Shown here: piece after piece, positions 54,014 through 63,896 of the stretch | How the letters are laid out: each line of letters starts with the position of its first letter | Numbering within the stretch: the first letter of the stretch is position 1 | Assembly (NCBI GenBank): GCA_021813745.1 | Contig: JAKAJO010000135.1 | Span: forward strand, 31,047-95,046 | Origin: Acidobacteriota bacterium | Lineage (GTDB): Bacteria > Acidobacteriota > Terriglobia > Terriglobales > Acidobacteriaceae | Length of the DNA: 64,000 nt | Direction: 5' to 3' | Notes under the pieces: model-generated | Told to the model about the DNA's origin: nothing | The model's input: only the letters and a program-made list of their open reading frames with translations | The model's database searches: none | Made by a program: the position numbers and the translations under genes

Positions 54014-54082
54014 CCTTGAACATAAGGGGTTAATCTCTGGAAACAGAATAGACTTTTGAGAGGTTTTAAGGACGCAAACACA

Positions 54083-56281
54083 GTGAGACAAATGCCCGAC
54101 CAGAATCAACAATCAGCAACGAGAGCCCTCGATCCGCTTTTGGGGCAGAGGGCTTTCGTGTCCTCTGATGCTGAAGGAAACTCATTTGAATTGGTCCTTC
54201 GGTTCCTGCGGATGCGAGGATGGATTCCGGCGGTGGGAGTTGCAGTTGGATTACTAATCGGTGTGGCTGCCAATCTTCTGATTCACAAACTATACACCGC
54301 GACAGCAAAAATTGAGATTGTCCCCGACATTTCTTCTCAATTTCGAGTTCTTCAGACACCGGATCTCGGTGGTGACACCGACCTTTCGGAGAAGATCGAT
54401 ACTGAAATTGCAGTACTTGAGAGCCGGTCGCTAGCATTGCAGACAATTCGTACGCTCCATCTCAATGCGAATCAGGATTTCCTGAAATTCAAACCGGGAA
54501 ATCCGTGGGACATGTCGCAGCCGGATGTGCGGGATCAGCTTGTCGGGGCTTTTGAGGGAGATCTTTCTGTAAGCCGGGTTGGCCACACCGCGATTCTGGA
54601 GATCAGTTTCCGTTCCAGCCAACCGGGCCTTTCCAGCCTTGTTGCTAATGCGCTCATCGACAGCTATATTGAACACTCCTTCCGCGATAACTACGTTGCC
54701 ACGGCTAAGGTGTCAAACTGGCTGAACTCACAACTGGATGGCCTTAAGAGCAACCTCGAGAAAAGTCAGGCGCGCATGGTCGCACTGCAACAGGATCTTG
54801 GCATTGTCGGGCTTGACCGGCAAAACAGCATTGTTGTCGCCAATCTGGAGGAGTTGAATAAGCAACTCGCGGATGCGCAGGTGGACACAATGCTGAAGCA
54901 AGCGCGCCTACAGTCCATTCAGAGTGCTTCCCCGCAGGTAATCGACGCTGGCGCCACTGTTGATCCGGCGCTTCAAAGTTCGCGCCAGACACTGACGCAG
55001 CTACGCAATCAATATACAGCGCTCGTTCAGACCTACGGATCGGCGTATCCAGAGGTGAAGTCCCTGAAGGCTCAGATCGATCAGTTGCAGCACACCTTGA
55101 AATCTGAAGAGCGCGCCCAGGTTGAACGAGCGCAAAAGGAGTTGGAGGCTGCACAGAGAAATGAAGTTATGCTGCGACAGGCTCTCGATCAAGCAGAGCG
55201 GGATGCGTTCAAAAACGGCAGCAAGAGCGCAGACTACGAATTTGCCAAGCAAGACTATGAGTCGAAGCGATTGCTTTATGACGGATTGCAGGAGCGCTTG
55301 CAGGAAGCCGGAATCATGGCGGGCCTGCATTCGACATCCATCCATATCGTAGACAATGCGGATATTCCACCCTATCCAAGCTACCCACGAACCAGGCTCA
55401 ACTTGGCAATTGGGATGGGAGTGGGATTTTTCATCGCTCTTTCCATCGCTTTTCTTCTTGAAGCACTCGATACCAACCTCAAGACAATAGGCGATATCGA
55501 AGGGGCACTGCAACTGCCGTTGCTCGCAGCCATCCCATCCGTAGAGGCCGAGAGTCTTCTGCCTGCCACTTTTCGCAATGCGAGTCTGACAAAGACATCC
55601 GCAACATGGTCGCGGCTGGCTGAAGCCATTCGCGGCCTTAGAACCGGGATCCTCCTTGCGAGTCCAGGCTCTCCGCCAAAGACCATTATGTTTGCGAGCA
55701 CCCGTCCCTCGGAGGGGAAAAGCTCCATCGTAAGCCTGACTGCGATTGCCCTTGCACTAAACGGGGCCCGAGTTCTTCTGGTAGACGCCGATTTGCGGCG
55801 ACCTTCAGTGCATATCCGTTTCAGAATGAGCAAGAGTCCCGGCTTGTCCTCCGTACTCTCTGGTAAGACTCCTGCGAAGGACGCAATTCTGCCCTGGGAA
55901 GAGTTGCCAGCACTACACGTGCTTCCTTCCGGTCCGATTCCTCCGCTTCCTTCGGAACTGCTCGGGTCGCAGCAAATGTCGGATTTCCTCCAGGCAACTG
56001 AGAAGGACTACGACTTCATTCTTCTTGATACCCCGCCTGTCCTCGCGGTTACAGATGCGTCTGTGCTGAGTCGCATGGCGGATGCGGTCATTCTCATTGT
56101 TCGCTATGGAATTGCACAGCGGCATGTTGCGCAGCGTTGTATCGACTTGCTGGATCGTGCTGCCGCACACATCCTTGGTGTGGTCGTTAACGCCGTTGAT
56201 TTCCATGCCCCTGAATATAAGGACTACTATGGGCGGAAGTATTACGACTATTACGGCGAGAAGGAATCCGATCCGTCTTAG
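54083..56281 (+). CDS. Wzc-like polysaccharide co-polymerase and bacterial tyrosine kinase
   Basis: This is a protein of about 730 residues. A Wzz domain follows a first transmembrane helix (WIPAVGVAVGLLIGVAANLLI), then a long coiled-coil region, a second helix (LNLAIGMGVGFFIALSIAFLL), and a cytoplasmic BY-kinase domain. Kinase motifs are the Walker A-like STRPSEGKSS, Walker A' LLVDADLRRP and Walker B ILLDTPP. The C-terminus has a tyrosine cluster (YKDYYGRKYYDYYG) for autophosphorylation. It controls chain length and export. Possible starts are TTG 54056, GTG 54083 and ATG 54092; I chose GTG because AAGGA is 10 nt upstream. Confidence 0.9.
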   Translation: MRQMPDQNQQSATRALDPLLGQRAFVSSDAEGNSFELVLRFLRMRGWIPAVGVAVGLLIGVAANLLIHKLYTATAKIEIVPDISSQFRVLQTPDLGGDTDLSEKIDTEIAVLESRSLALQTIRTLHLNANQDFLKFKPGNPWDMSQPDVRDQLVGAFEGDLSVSRVGHTAILEISFRSSQPGLSSLVANALIDSYIEHSFRDNYVATAKVSNWLNSQLDGLKSNLEKSQARMVALQQDLGIVGLDRQNSIVVANLEELNKQLADAQVDTMLKQARLQSIQSASPQVIDAGATVDPALQSSRQTLTQLRNQYTALVQTYGSAYPEVKSLKAQIDQLQHTLKSEERAQVERAQKELEAAQRNEVMLRQALDQAERDAFKNGSKSADYEFAKQDYESKRLLYDGLQERLQEAGIMAGLHSTSIHIVDNADIPPYPSYPRTRLNLAIGMGVGFFIALSIAFLLEALDTNLKTIGDIEGALQLPLLAAIPSVEAESLLPATFRNASLTKTSATWSRLAEAIRGLRTGILLASPGSPPKTIMFASTRPSEGKSSIVSLTAIALALNGARVLLVDADLRRPSVHIRFRMSKSPGLSSVLSGKTPAKDAILPWEELPALHVLPSGPIPPLPSELLGSQQMSDFLQATEKDYDFILLDTPPVLAVTDASVLSRMADAVILIVRYGIAQRHVAQRCIDLLDRAAAHILGVVVNAVDFHAPEYKDYYGRKYYDYYGEKESDPS

Positions 56282-56499
56282 GAACTCCGCAGAGGCTCAA
56301 CACAGAATGGCACCTTCAGTGCGCGACGGCAGAATGCCAGGAACACCCTCGGATGCGCGGATGAGGGCACGACTAGTACATTTTCGCCCATGCTGAATGA
56401 TACTGAATTGCTTCCTTCGCTGAATAACTTAAATGCAGGATTTGGCATCTGAAGAGCTACTAACACTTCAACGCTTCCTTCGGAAGGTCACCAGGTTGC

Positions 56500-57861
56500 A
56501 TGCACGCCCGCAGGCAAATCCGTCAACCCGTTCCCGGCTCCGTCAATCGTGGAAGCATGCTTGCGCTCGCGGGTGATTTCTTCATCCTCTTCTTCGGAAT
56601 CACGTGCTCCTTTTCGGTGCATCTTGTTGGACAGCTCCCGATCGCAGAGATCGTGGCGATTCCAACTCTGCCATTTCTCCTTTTAACGCGAAGGAAGGAG
56701 ATCTTCAGGCCGGGGCTGCGAACGGTCTATGTGTTGCTGTTGTTATGGCTCATCGGCCAAGTCGTCACAGATGCAGTCCGGCGCACGGCAACAGTCGATC
56801 GGATGATCGCGGACGCGGGCATTGTGTTTTTTGCAATGGACATCATGTTGCTCGCCGCGTTTATCAGCAACAGCGATCGGCGCAAGGTACTCTTCTTCCT
56901 TGGATTTGGAGTCGGCGTCATTCTGGGCACGCGCTTTGATCCGACAGGGTGGGCACCAGATTATCCGTGGAAATTCGGTTATGGTCCCGGTGTTATCCTT
57001 TTGGTCGTCCTTCTCAGTTGCTTCTTCTATAAGCGGCGCGCATATCCTGTTGTAATCCTCTTATATATGGGCCTCATCCTTGTCAATTTATTGGCAAACT
57101 ATCGCTCACCGATTCTGTTCCTGATTGTTTCCGGCATTCTCGTCATCCCCGTGATCCCTGAGCGGATTGGACGTCTGCGACTGCTGCCGCGCAATGGACG
57201 CGTCGCGCAGGTTGCTCTCCTATCCGCGCTGGGCCTTGCAGGCGGATGGGCGGCGCAGGCTGCAGTGTCCTGGGCAACCAATCGCGGCCTTGCAGGTGAG
57301 GAGGCCCGACGGAAGAACCTTGCACAAATGGAGTCAAAGGGTGGACTGCTGTTTGGCGGTCGTCCGGAGATCTTCGTCTCAATGATTGCCGTGAAAGACA
57401 GTCCCATCATCGGGCACGGAGCGCGTGCCAAAGACTACAGGTACATCGAGTTGCTTGCGGACATCGGAGAAGAGCGGAACCTTCCAGGTGATCCCCAGTT
57501 TGACGAAGAATTGTTTCAAGGCTTGATTCCCACTCACTCCCATCTCATCGGCAGCTGGGTTACTGCCGGCATCCTGGGGAGCCTAGTCTGGTTTTATCTC
57601 TTCTGGATCGCGTTGAAAAGCCTGGTTGAGACAGTCGCTCTGCGCCCACCCCTGGCACCGCTCTATACCTATCTTTTAATTATGCTTGTCTTCGACACAT
57701 GGTTCTCTCCCTTTGGGAGCACCGAGAGAGCGCGGGAAGCCGGATTGATCATCATCATGTTTGACCTTCTGACCCAAAGTACAGGTCAATTGAAGCGCAT
57801 GCGACGATTTCGGATGACTCTTTGGCAGCGACGGCGCTTTGCAAGCATGGCTATGCATTAA
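56500..57861 (+). CDS. O-antigen ligase/Wzy-like polymerase
   Basis: The 453-residue integral membrane protein has about ten hydrophobic segments (such as FFILFFGITCSFSVHLVG, VYVLLLLWLIGQV and ILLVVLLSCFFY). A large periplasmic loop at residues 250-350 precedes THSHLIGSWVTAGILGSLVW, the usual Wzy_C/O-antigen-ligase position. It probably polymerises the repeat units flipped by the flippase encoded next. The Shine-Dalgarno sequence is not clear. Confidence 0.82.
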   Translation: MHARRQIRQPVPGSVNRGSMLALAGDFFILFFGITCSFSVHLVGQLPIAEIVAIPTLPFLLLTRRKEIFRPGLRTVYVLLLLWLIGQVVTDAVRRTATVDRMIADAGIVFFAMDIMLLAAFISNSDRRKVLFFLGFGVGVILGTRFDPTGWAPDYPWKFGYGPGVILLVVLLSCFFYKRRAYPVVILLYMGLILVNLLANYRSPILFLIVSGILVIPVIPERIGRLRLLPRNGRVAQVALLSALGLAGGWAAQAAVSWATNRGLAGEEARRKNLAQMESKGGLLFGGRPEIFVSMIAVKDSPIIGHGARAKDYRYIELLADIGEERNLPGDPQFDEELFQGLIPTHSHLIGSWVTAGILGSLVWFYLFWIALKSLVETVALRPPLAPLYTYLLIMLVFDTWFSPFGSTERAREAGLIIIMFDLLTQSTGQLKRMRRFRMTLWQRRRFASMAMH

Positions 57862-57934
57862 AGCGGTCAGAGCGCCCAGCGCTGAATTCGAGTCCAATCA
57901 GTTGCAGTCTAGCCCATTGAAAGCAAACTTCCCG

Positions 57935-59383
57935 ATGCCCTCCAAAGCGCTTTCTCAGCTTAAGGCGATGGCGACCACGTCTCGCAGTCCGTCGGAAGGT
58001 GGTGAGAATCGTTCGCGGGATCGATACCTGCGAGCCGCGCTCACAGCGGGAGCATCGGCTGTTTCCAAAGTAATTTCCTTCGTCACAACCATCCTCACTG
58101 TGCGTTGGACTCTGCATTATCTGGGCGCAGAGCGCTATGGCATGTGGATCACCATTACCTCGGTCGTGCTGCTGCTGATCTTCTCGGATCTCGGCATGGG
58201 AAATGGTCTCATCAAAGCCGTGGCGGATTCGATGGGACGAAACGATGTGCGGGAGGCGCGCGAGGCAATTACAAGCGCCTTTGTGATGCTGATTGGCATT
58301 GCACTCCTGCTTGCCCTCCTGGCGATCGCAATTTACCCCTTTGTCGACACCAGCCGCCTCTTTAATGTTCATTCCGCACTGGCGGTGCGCGAGTCAGGCC
58401 CTGCGATTCTTGCGTTCCTTCTGTACTATGTCTTCAGTCTGCCGCTGGGCGTTGTCTTCGCAGTTGAGAACGCCTTGCAAAGGGGATACGTTTTTACCCT
58501 TTGGAATTCAGCCGGCACGATCGCCTCACTTGGCGCACTGGTCATTGCCATGCAAATGCAGGCTGGCCTGCCCATCCTGGTGCTGTGTTTCTTCGGGCCA
58601 TTGCTGCTCACTACGGCATTCAACGGCGGTGTTCTCTTTGGAATCGTGCACCCTGAGCTTCGGCCAACCTTCAGCGCATTCTCGGCGCACACAACGTCAC
58701 GTCTTTTTCGAGTTGGCTTTCAGTTTTTTCTGATCCAGATCTCCATTGCGGTTGGCATGCAGACAGACAACATCGTGATTGCTCAGATTCTGGGTGCAAG
58801 CGCTGTGGCGGCTTATGCTGTACCCGCTCGAATGTTCAACATGATCCTGGGGGTCTTAGCTCTTGTCTCGGGATCCATGTGGCCGGCTTACGCCGATGCG
58901 TTTAGCCGCTCAGACACGGCATGGATCCGCAAGAGCTTTCTGCGTGTTGCCGTGCTCGGTGGTGTCGTTACTGCCCTTGCCACAATCTTTCTGGTGTTTT
59001 TCGGTCATCGCATCCTGATGCTTTGGGTCGGTCCGCAAATTCAAGCGTCGCGACCCCTCCTGACGGTTTTTGGCTTGCAATGCATCCTCTATGCCTATTT
59101 GCAGCCCATTTCTTTTCTCTTGAATGGACTTGGCAAGTTGCGTATCCAGGTCATCTGCTCGCTCACCATGGCCGTGGTCAACCTGGGGCTTTCTATCATG
59201 TTTGTCAAACTCTATGGGATCATTGGAGTTGTAATGGGTACCAGTGTGGCACTGCTCACGGTGGAGGTTGTTCCCCTCACGTTCGCAATGCGGCACGTCT
59301 TGCGGCAGTTGAATCATGCCGTGCAAAAGGACGATTTGATCAATGCGGAGTTGCAGATTGAACGCTCAGACGCGGTCCTCTAG
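57935..59383 (+). CDS. Wzx-like oligosaccharide flippase (polysaccharide biosynthesis protein)
   Basis: The product of about 482 residues has 12-14 hydrophobic helices in the MATE/MOP superfamily layout. The first ones are LTAGASAVSKVISFVTTILTV and GMWITITSVVLLLIFSDLGMGNGL. It would flip undecaprenyl-linked repeat units across the membrane. The frame is open back to 57839, overlapping the polymerase gene; I chose ATG 57935 (MPSKALSQL), with 57968 as an alternative. Confidence 0.86.
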   Translation: MPSKALSQLKAMATTSRSPSEGGENRSRDRYLRAALTAGASAVSKVISFVTTILTVRWTLHYLGAERYGMWITITSVVLLLIFSDLGMGNGLIKAVADSMGRNDVREAREAITSAFVMLIGIALLLALLAIAIYPFVDTSRLFNVHSALAVRESGPAILAFLLYYVFSLPLGVVFAVENALQRGYVFTLWNSAGTIASLGALVIAMQMQAGLPILVLCFFGPLLLTTAFNGGVLFGIVHPELRPTFSAFSAHTTSRLFRVGFQFFLIQISIAVGMQTDNIVIAQILGASAVAAYAVPARMFNMILGVLALVSGSMWPAYADAFSRSDTAWIRKSFLRVAVLGGVVTALATIFLVFFGHRILMLWVGPQIQASRPLLTVFGLQCILYAYLQPISFLLNGLGKLRIQVICSLTMAVVNLGLSIMFVKLYGIIGVVMGTSVALLTVEVVPLTFAMRHVLRQLNHAVQKDDLINAELQIERSDAVL

Positions 59384-59503
59384 TACACATCGAGGGTCTT
59401 GCGCATCCGGCATGAATTCCCTGCGCAGAGGTGCACAAGCCGCGATCTATGCATGGAAGGATATTCGCGGAGTGCCACCTTTTCACCTCAGGAGCGATGG
59501 ATT

Positions 59504-60652
59504 GTGAGGATTCTGCAAGTCATCGCAGTCACGACTGCAGAATCAGGCGGGCCAATCGAGTGCGCAATCCGCAATGCTGTGGAGTGGACACGCGATGGGC
59601 ATTCCGTCGAATTTGTCAGCCTGGAAGATCCGTCCGACGTTGCTCGCCGGAATTTTCCATACCCGCTTGCGGCGATGGGGCGCGGATTCGCCGGATATCG
59701 TTTCAATCCGCGACTCACGCAGTGGGTCCGCAGAGAAGCAGGGCGGTTTGATGTAGTCCTGTTGCACGGATTATGGAACTATTCGTCGGTGGGGGCGTGG
59801 CTGGGCCTGCGCGGAAGTAACACCCCGTATTTTATCTTCGCGCATGGCATGCTCGACCCATGGTTTCGCGAACAGTATCCAATAAAGCATCTAGCTAAAT
59901 GCTTCTACTGGTGGCTTGCAGAGGGGCGTGTCTTGCAAGACGCGCAAGCTGTTTTGTTTACGACCGAGGAAGAGCGTCTTCGCGCTCAACATGCATTCTG
60001 GGGACATCAATATCGTGAAAAGGTTGTCTTACTCGGCACGGCGGATCCGCCGGAGATTTCGGAGAAACAGAAGGCCTCACTGTCTCGGACGCTTCCTTCT
60101 CTCTTGGATCGCCGATATCTTCTTTTTATGGGGCGAATCCACGAGAAGAAAGGTTGCGACCTTCTCTTGAAGGCATTTGCACGATGTGTTTCGGAACTGC
60201 CGCCTGATTTAGATCTTATGATTGCCGGGCCTGACCAGATGGGCTTGGTGGCTTCGCTCCGTGGACTCGCCCAAGAACTAGGCATTGATAACCGCATCCA
60301 CTGGCACAGCATGCTCCTGGGGGACTGCAAATGGGATGCACTCCGCAACGCAGAAGCGTTTGTCCTGCCGTCGCATCAAGAGAACTTTGGCATTGTGGTG
60401 GCAGAGGCGATGGCTTGCGGAACGCCTGTCCTGATCAGCGATAAGGTCAATATCTGGCGTGAAGTGGTGGCTACAAAGGCCGGACTCGTCGAGCCGGATA
60501 CTGTCGAAGGCACGAAGCAATTGCTGCGGAGGTTTTTTGCGCTGACGGCGGAAGAGAGGAGCACGATGAGGGCACAAGCACGTGCGGGATTTCTGAAATG
60601 CTTTGATGCTCGAGTGGCCGCGCGTCATTTGCTGCGCGCTATCACTCCGTAA
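59504..60652 (+). CDS. GT4-family glycosyltransferase
   Basis: The 382-residue product starts at GTG 59504 (RILQVIAVTTAESGGP), the normal N-terminus of GT-B enzymes; AGGAG at 59490-59494 supports it. The frame stays open upstream but that part is not conserved-looking. Motifs are LFMGRIHEKKGCDLLLKAFA and LPSHQENFGIVVAEAMACGTPVLIS, the donor EX7E motif. Donor sugar unknown. Confidence 0.88.
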   Translation: MRILQVIAVTTAESGGPIECAIRNAVEWTRDGHSVEFVSLEDPSDVARRNFPYPLAAMGRGFAGYRFNPRLTQWVRREAGRFDVVLLHGLWNYSSVGAWLGLRGSNTPYFIFAHGMLDPWFREQYPIKHLAKCFYWWLAEGRVLQDAQAVLFTTEEERLRAQHAFWGHQYREKVVLLGTADPPEISEKQKASLSRTLPSLLDRRYLLFMGRIHEKKGCDLLLKAFARCVSELPPDLDLMIAGPDQMGLVASLRGLAQELGIDNRIHWHSMLLGDCKWDALRNAEAFVLPSHQENFGIVVAEAMACGTPVLISDKVNIWREVVATKAGLVEPDTVEGTKQLLRRFFALTAEERSTMRAQARAGFLKCFDARVAARHLLRAITP

Positions 60653-60762
60653 ATCAAGCCGGGATATTCTGGTGGAAACGCACAATGCAGAAGCGACAAT
60701 TTGCAACGCTATTGATCTGCTGATTGGCGAAGCGACCCTATCGAATGCATGGCAGGTGATTC

Positions 60763-61692
60763 ATGAGCGGACGAGTCAGCATAGCGGTATTGATCTTGAC
60801 TTACAACGAATCCGTCCACCTCTCACGTGCACTGAGGCATATTTCAGGCTTCGCGCGAGAGATATTTGTAATTGATTCCTATTCAACAGATACAACCGTG
60901 GAAATTGCACAAGCGCAAGGCGCGACTGTACTGCAGCACAAATTTCAGAATCATGCGAAGCAAATGGAATGGGCGATTGAAAATGCACCAATTAGCACGG
61001 ACTGGGTGATGCGTCTGGACGCGGACGAGATTGTCGAGCAGGACTTGGCGGAGGAAATTGTGAAGAGGCTACCGAACTTGCCAGACGATGTGACTGGAAT
61101 CAACCTCAATCGAAAAACGATCTTCCAAGGCAAGTTCATTCGCTTTGGAGGAAGATATCCGTTGAAGCTTCTTCGTATTTGGCGTCGTGGGAAGGCGCGG
61201 ATAGAAGATCGCTGGATGGACGAGCATATGTACCTCACAGAAGGCCACACTCTGGATTTTGCAGGAGGGTTTGCGGACCATAATCTATTCGACCTGACCT
61301 ACTTTACTGAAAAGCACAATCGCTATGCGAGCCGGGAAGCACTCGATGTGCTGAATCAGAGAATGCAACTGTTCGACGCCCAATCGTCGCTTGCCACGAA
61401 GGAAACGGTGCAGCAGGCTAGGGTCAAACGCATGCTGAAGGAATTGGTGTATAACCGCATCCCATATGAAATTTCTGCAGCCGCATATTTTTTCTATCGA
61501 TATGTAGTGTTGCTCGGATTCCTCGACGGGCGCGAGGGATTCAACTATCACATTCTTCAGGGTTTCTGGTATCGCTTTCTGGTGGGCGCAAAGCTGCGCG
61601 AGCTCGAAGCAGCGGTGCGGACTGTCTCCACGAAAGAAGAGATATATAAAGAGATCGAGAGATTGACGCGCCAAAGGCTGGACGCAGACTGA
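60763..61692 (+). CDS. GT2-family glycosyltransferase
   Basis: The 309-residue product has a GT-A fold: ILTYNESVHLSRALRHI at the start, the DxD-type metal motif in MRLDADEIVEQDL, and a C-terminal region with membrane-associated aromatic helices (AAYFFYRYVVLLGFLDGREGF). Relatives include LPS-core and colanic-acid glycosyltransferases (WaaE/KdtX-like). It is the last gene of the cluster; 263 bp to fabI follow without a gene. Confidence 0.88.
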   Translation: MSGRVSIAVLILTYNESVHLSRALRHISGFAREIFVIDSYSTDTTVEIAQAQGATVLQHKFQNHAKQMEWAIENAPISTDWVMRLDADEIVEQDLAEEIVKRLPNLPDDVTGINLNRKTIFQGKFIRFGGRYPLKLLRIWRRGKARIEDRWMDEHMYLTEGHTLDFAGGFADHNLFDLTYFTEKHNRYASREALDVLNQRMQLFDAQSSLATKETVQQARVKRMLKELVYNRIPYEISAAAYFFYRYVVLLGFLDGREGFNYHILQGFWYRFLVGAKLRELEAAVRTVSTKEEIYKEIERLTRQRLDAD

Positions 61693-61910
61693 TTTCAGCA
61701 GCGGGGCAGCATGCAAGCCGAAGTCGTTCCATCCTCAACTGCCGATTCGTTCAAAAGGCAGGCGGGAGTCTTTGCCGCGCCACTTTAGCTCGTTGGCGCA
61801 TGTTGCGGTTCTGCTTATGTCGCACGCCGCCTCTGGGGTGTGAACCGCGCGGCAAGCAGTCACTTGGCATATGATGCTGTCGATCCGAGCGGTGAATCTT
61901 CGGCAGCGCA

Positions 61911-61930
61911 GGCGAAGCGTAAACTTCGCC
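61911..61930. terminator. Hairpin downstream of fabI
   Basis: A 7-bp perfect stem, GGCGAAG and CTTCGCC, with loop CGTAAA lies between the EPS cluster and fabI, which end facing each other. It could end either transcript. There is no clear U-run. Confidence 0.35.
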
Positions 61931-61955
61931 CCAATAAGTGTCGCGTTCGCTGCTT

Positions 61956-62723
61956 TTAGAATCCCATAATGTTGTAGCCGCAATCCACGTACGTTACCTC
62001 GCCGGTGATGGCGCTGGCCAGGTCGCTGGCAAGAAACAGCGCGGCGCCTCCCACTTCAAGCTGATCCACGTTGCGGTGCAGCGGGGCGCGGTCAGCGTGG
62101 GACTTCATCATTTCCGTCAAATCACCCACACCGCGCGCCGCAAGCGTCTTGATCGGCCCGGCAGAGATGGCATTGACGCGGATATTCTTCGGCCCAAGGT
62201 TCCATGCGAGATAGCGCACCGTGGCTTCCAGTCCCGCCTTGGCGACGGCCATCACGTTGTAGTTGGGGACAACCTTTTCCGCGGCGTAATAGCTCATCGT
62301 CATGATGCTTCCGCCTTCGGTCATCAACGGCGCGGCGGCCCGCGTGACCGCGATGAGCGTGTAGACGCTGACATCGAGTGCAGTGCGAAAGCCCTCGCGG
62401 CTGGTGTTGATGAATTCACCGCGCAGGTCGCTTGCAGGTGCGTACGCGACGGCGTGGACCAGGATGTCGAGCTTGCCGTACTTCTGCTTCAATGCCGCGA
62501 AGAGTGCGTCAATCTCGCTGTCCACTGAGAGATCGCACTGGAAGCCTGAGGCGCTGGGCAGATCCTTGATCAGGTCCTCGGCCTCGAGCTTCATGCGTTC
62601 ATTCTGGTAGCAAATGGCGAGATTGGCTCCCGCCGCGTGCAGCTTTTGCGCCACTCCCCACGCGATTGAGCGCTTGTTTGCCAGTCCAAAAATGACAGCC
62701 GTCTTCCCCGCCAGATTGATCAT
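61956..62723 (-). CDS. fabI: Enoyl-[acyl-carrier-protein] reductase (NADH) FabI
   Basis: This is about 255 residues. The SDR-like cofactor motif FGLANKRSIAWGVA, the catalytic Tyr pair (MSYYAAEKVVPNYNVMAVAKAGLE, with YxxxxxxK) and the FabI substrate-binding loop ISAGPIKTLAARGVGD are visible. It performs the last reduction in fatty-acid elongation and is the target of triclosan in other bacteria. I chose ATG 62723 (MINLAGKTAV); an ATG at 62744 adds seven residues. Confidence 0.95.
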   Translation of the reverse strand: MINLAGKTAVIFGLANKRSIAWGVAQKLHAAGANLAICYQNERMKLEAEDLIKDLPSASGFQCDLSVDSEIDALFAALKQKYGKLDILVHAVAYAPASDLRGEFINTSREGFRTALDVSVYTLIAVTRAAAPLMTEGGSIMTMSYYAAEKVVPNYNVMAVAKAGLEATVRYLAWNLGPKNIRVNAISAGPIKTLAARGVGDLTEMMKSHADRAPLHRNVDQLEVGGAALFLASDLASAITGEVTYVDCGYNIMGF

Positions 62724-62876
62724 GCGATTCAAGTGTCCTTCCATGTACAGCTTGCCTTGCGCGGGAGAATCCCCGGTTAGCCGTCTATCAGGATATCAGA
62801 GCCATGATGGAAGCTCGCGCAGGGGTAATGGGTCAGTTTGGATTTCCACAAGCCGCTTTAGCATTTTCGCTTGAGC

Positions 62877-62882
62877 GATAAT
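62877..62882 (+). promoter_or_regulatory. -10-like box of the small basic protein gene, leaderless position
   Basis: GATAAT ends 6 nt before the ATG at 62889, and no good Shine-Dalgarno sequence is present. It repeats the arrangement seen at other genes here. Confidence 0.35.
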
Positions 62883-62888
62883 GGAGCC

Positions 62889-63149
62889 ATGACAGTCGGC
62901 AAAGGAAAACGGCCCCGCGATCCCAACCAGCTCGCTAGGTGGATTGTAGAGCAATCGACGGCTGAGGAATCGAAACCTGAGCCAGCAACGCCTATTGCCG
63001 TTCCGTCGGACCTATCTGCGTATATGTCTGCTATGGGCCGCAAGGGTGGAATGATTGGCGGCAAGCGCCGATTGGTCACCATGACGGCGGCGCAGCGGAA
63101 GAAGGCTGCGGCGAAGGCTGCGGCGGCCAGGTGGGGGAAGACGAAGTGA
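62889..63149 (+). CDS. Small lysine/alanine-rich protein
   Basis: The 86-residue basic protein starts MTVGKGKRPRDPNQLARWIV. Its C-terminus GRKGGMIGGKRRLVTMTAAQRKKAAAKAAAARWGK is a compact basic motif seen in many small bacterial proteins of unknown role, reminiscent of nucleic-acid-binding or histone-H1-like tails. There is no membrane segment. The next gene is convergent, with stop codons 17 bp apart. Confidence 0.75.
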   Translation: MTVGKGKRPRDPNQLARWIVEQSTAEESKPEPATPIAVPSDLSAYMSAMGRKGGMIGGKRRLVTMTAAQRKKAAAKAAAARWGKTK

Positions 63150-63166
63150 GAAAAATAGTAGCAACG

Positions 63167-63739
63167 CTATTTCTTAGGCGCAGACGAGTTCTTCTGGCGC
63201 TCTTCATCTCTCCCGAACACCACCTGATAATTCTTTGCGTAAAGCACAATGACGGTGATGACCACTGCAGAAATCCAAAGACTGTTAAGAGACGTCATCA
63301 TATCGAGAGCTTGACCGGCAGACATTCCTGAAAGAAAGTTCCAGATGTATTGAGCTACGAACCAAATCGGAATAAGCCAAAGACGATGATTGGCTTGCCC
63401 TGATGTAGTTTTATCCTTACCGGCTGATTTTGAAGGCTTTTTCGCGTTTTCCTTCAATTCGGAAAGTCCATCGTTTTGCCGCCTGACAAGCGATGCCCCA
63501 TAAAACAACCCGCAGACGGCTACGATTGACATCCCGAGATCGAGAGCACCGATCGCAGTCGGTTCGTAACCGGCAGGGACAAGGCGCGTGTACGTGTTAG
63601 GGGAGCCATCGGCATGCAGGCCCGACACGCCATCGTTTATGGAATGCACGGCCCATGCCGTTAAAGGATAAAGGCCGAATGCGAGAACGACAGTGGTCAA
63701 GAAAAAGAGAGCGACCCAAAAGGTTCTTTGCAGCGCCAT
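63167..63739 (-). CDS. Membrane protein of unknown function
   Basis: The 190-residue product has about four hydrophobic segments: FWVALFFLTTVVLAFGLYPL, AIGALDLGMSIVAVCGLFYG, LWLIPIWFVAQYIWNFL and LWISAVVITVIVLYA. A Lys-rich cytoplasmic loop (ENAKKPSKSAGKDK) lies in the middle and a basic tail at the end. A GAGGG Shine-Dalgarno sequence precedes the ATG. Family not recognised. Confidence 0.7.
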   Translation of the reverse strand: MALQRTFWVALFFLTTVVLAFGLYPLTAWAVHSINDGVSGLHADGSPNTYTRLVPAGYEPTAIGALDLGMSIVAVCGLFYGASLVRRQNDGLSELKENAKKPSKSAGKDKTTSGQANHRLWLIPIWFVAQYIWNFLSGMSAGQALDMMTSLNSLWISAVVITVIVLYAKNYQVVFGRDEERQKNSSAPKK

Positions 63740-63783
63740 CGCGATCCCTCTTTGATTCAGAGCATTTCGCGATTATCATAAGC

Positions 63784-63817
63784 TACAAATAGAAAACCCG
63801 CCTGCCAGGGCGGGGTT
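63784..63817 (-). terminator. Rho-independent terminator, minus strand
   Basis: Stem CCCGCC and GGCGGG with a 6-nt loop, followed on the minus strand by TTTTCTATTT. It lies between the insertion-sequence transposase and the membrane protein gene and probably isolates them. Confidence 0.7.
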
Positions 63818-63896
63818 CCTCTTTCCTTGCATTGGACAATCCAAGGATACGTCTGGAGTGTGTCGAATGCAAGAAAAACATAGGACGGCGTGTGAA

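Noticed and set aside
56278..56466. A 62-codon minus-strand frame between the kinase and polymerase genes
   Set aside because: It has no ribosome-binding site, motif or conservation signal and would run against the operon.
61770..61860. A GCTC...GGCGC stretch resembling part of a tRNA
   Set aside because: It cannot be folded into a cloverleaf with an acceptor stem and a T-loop.
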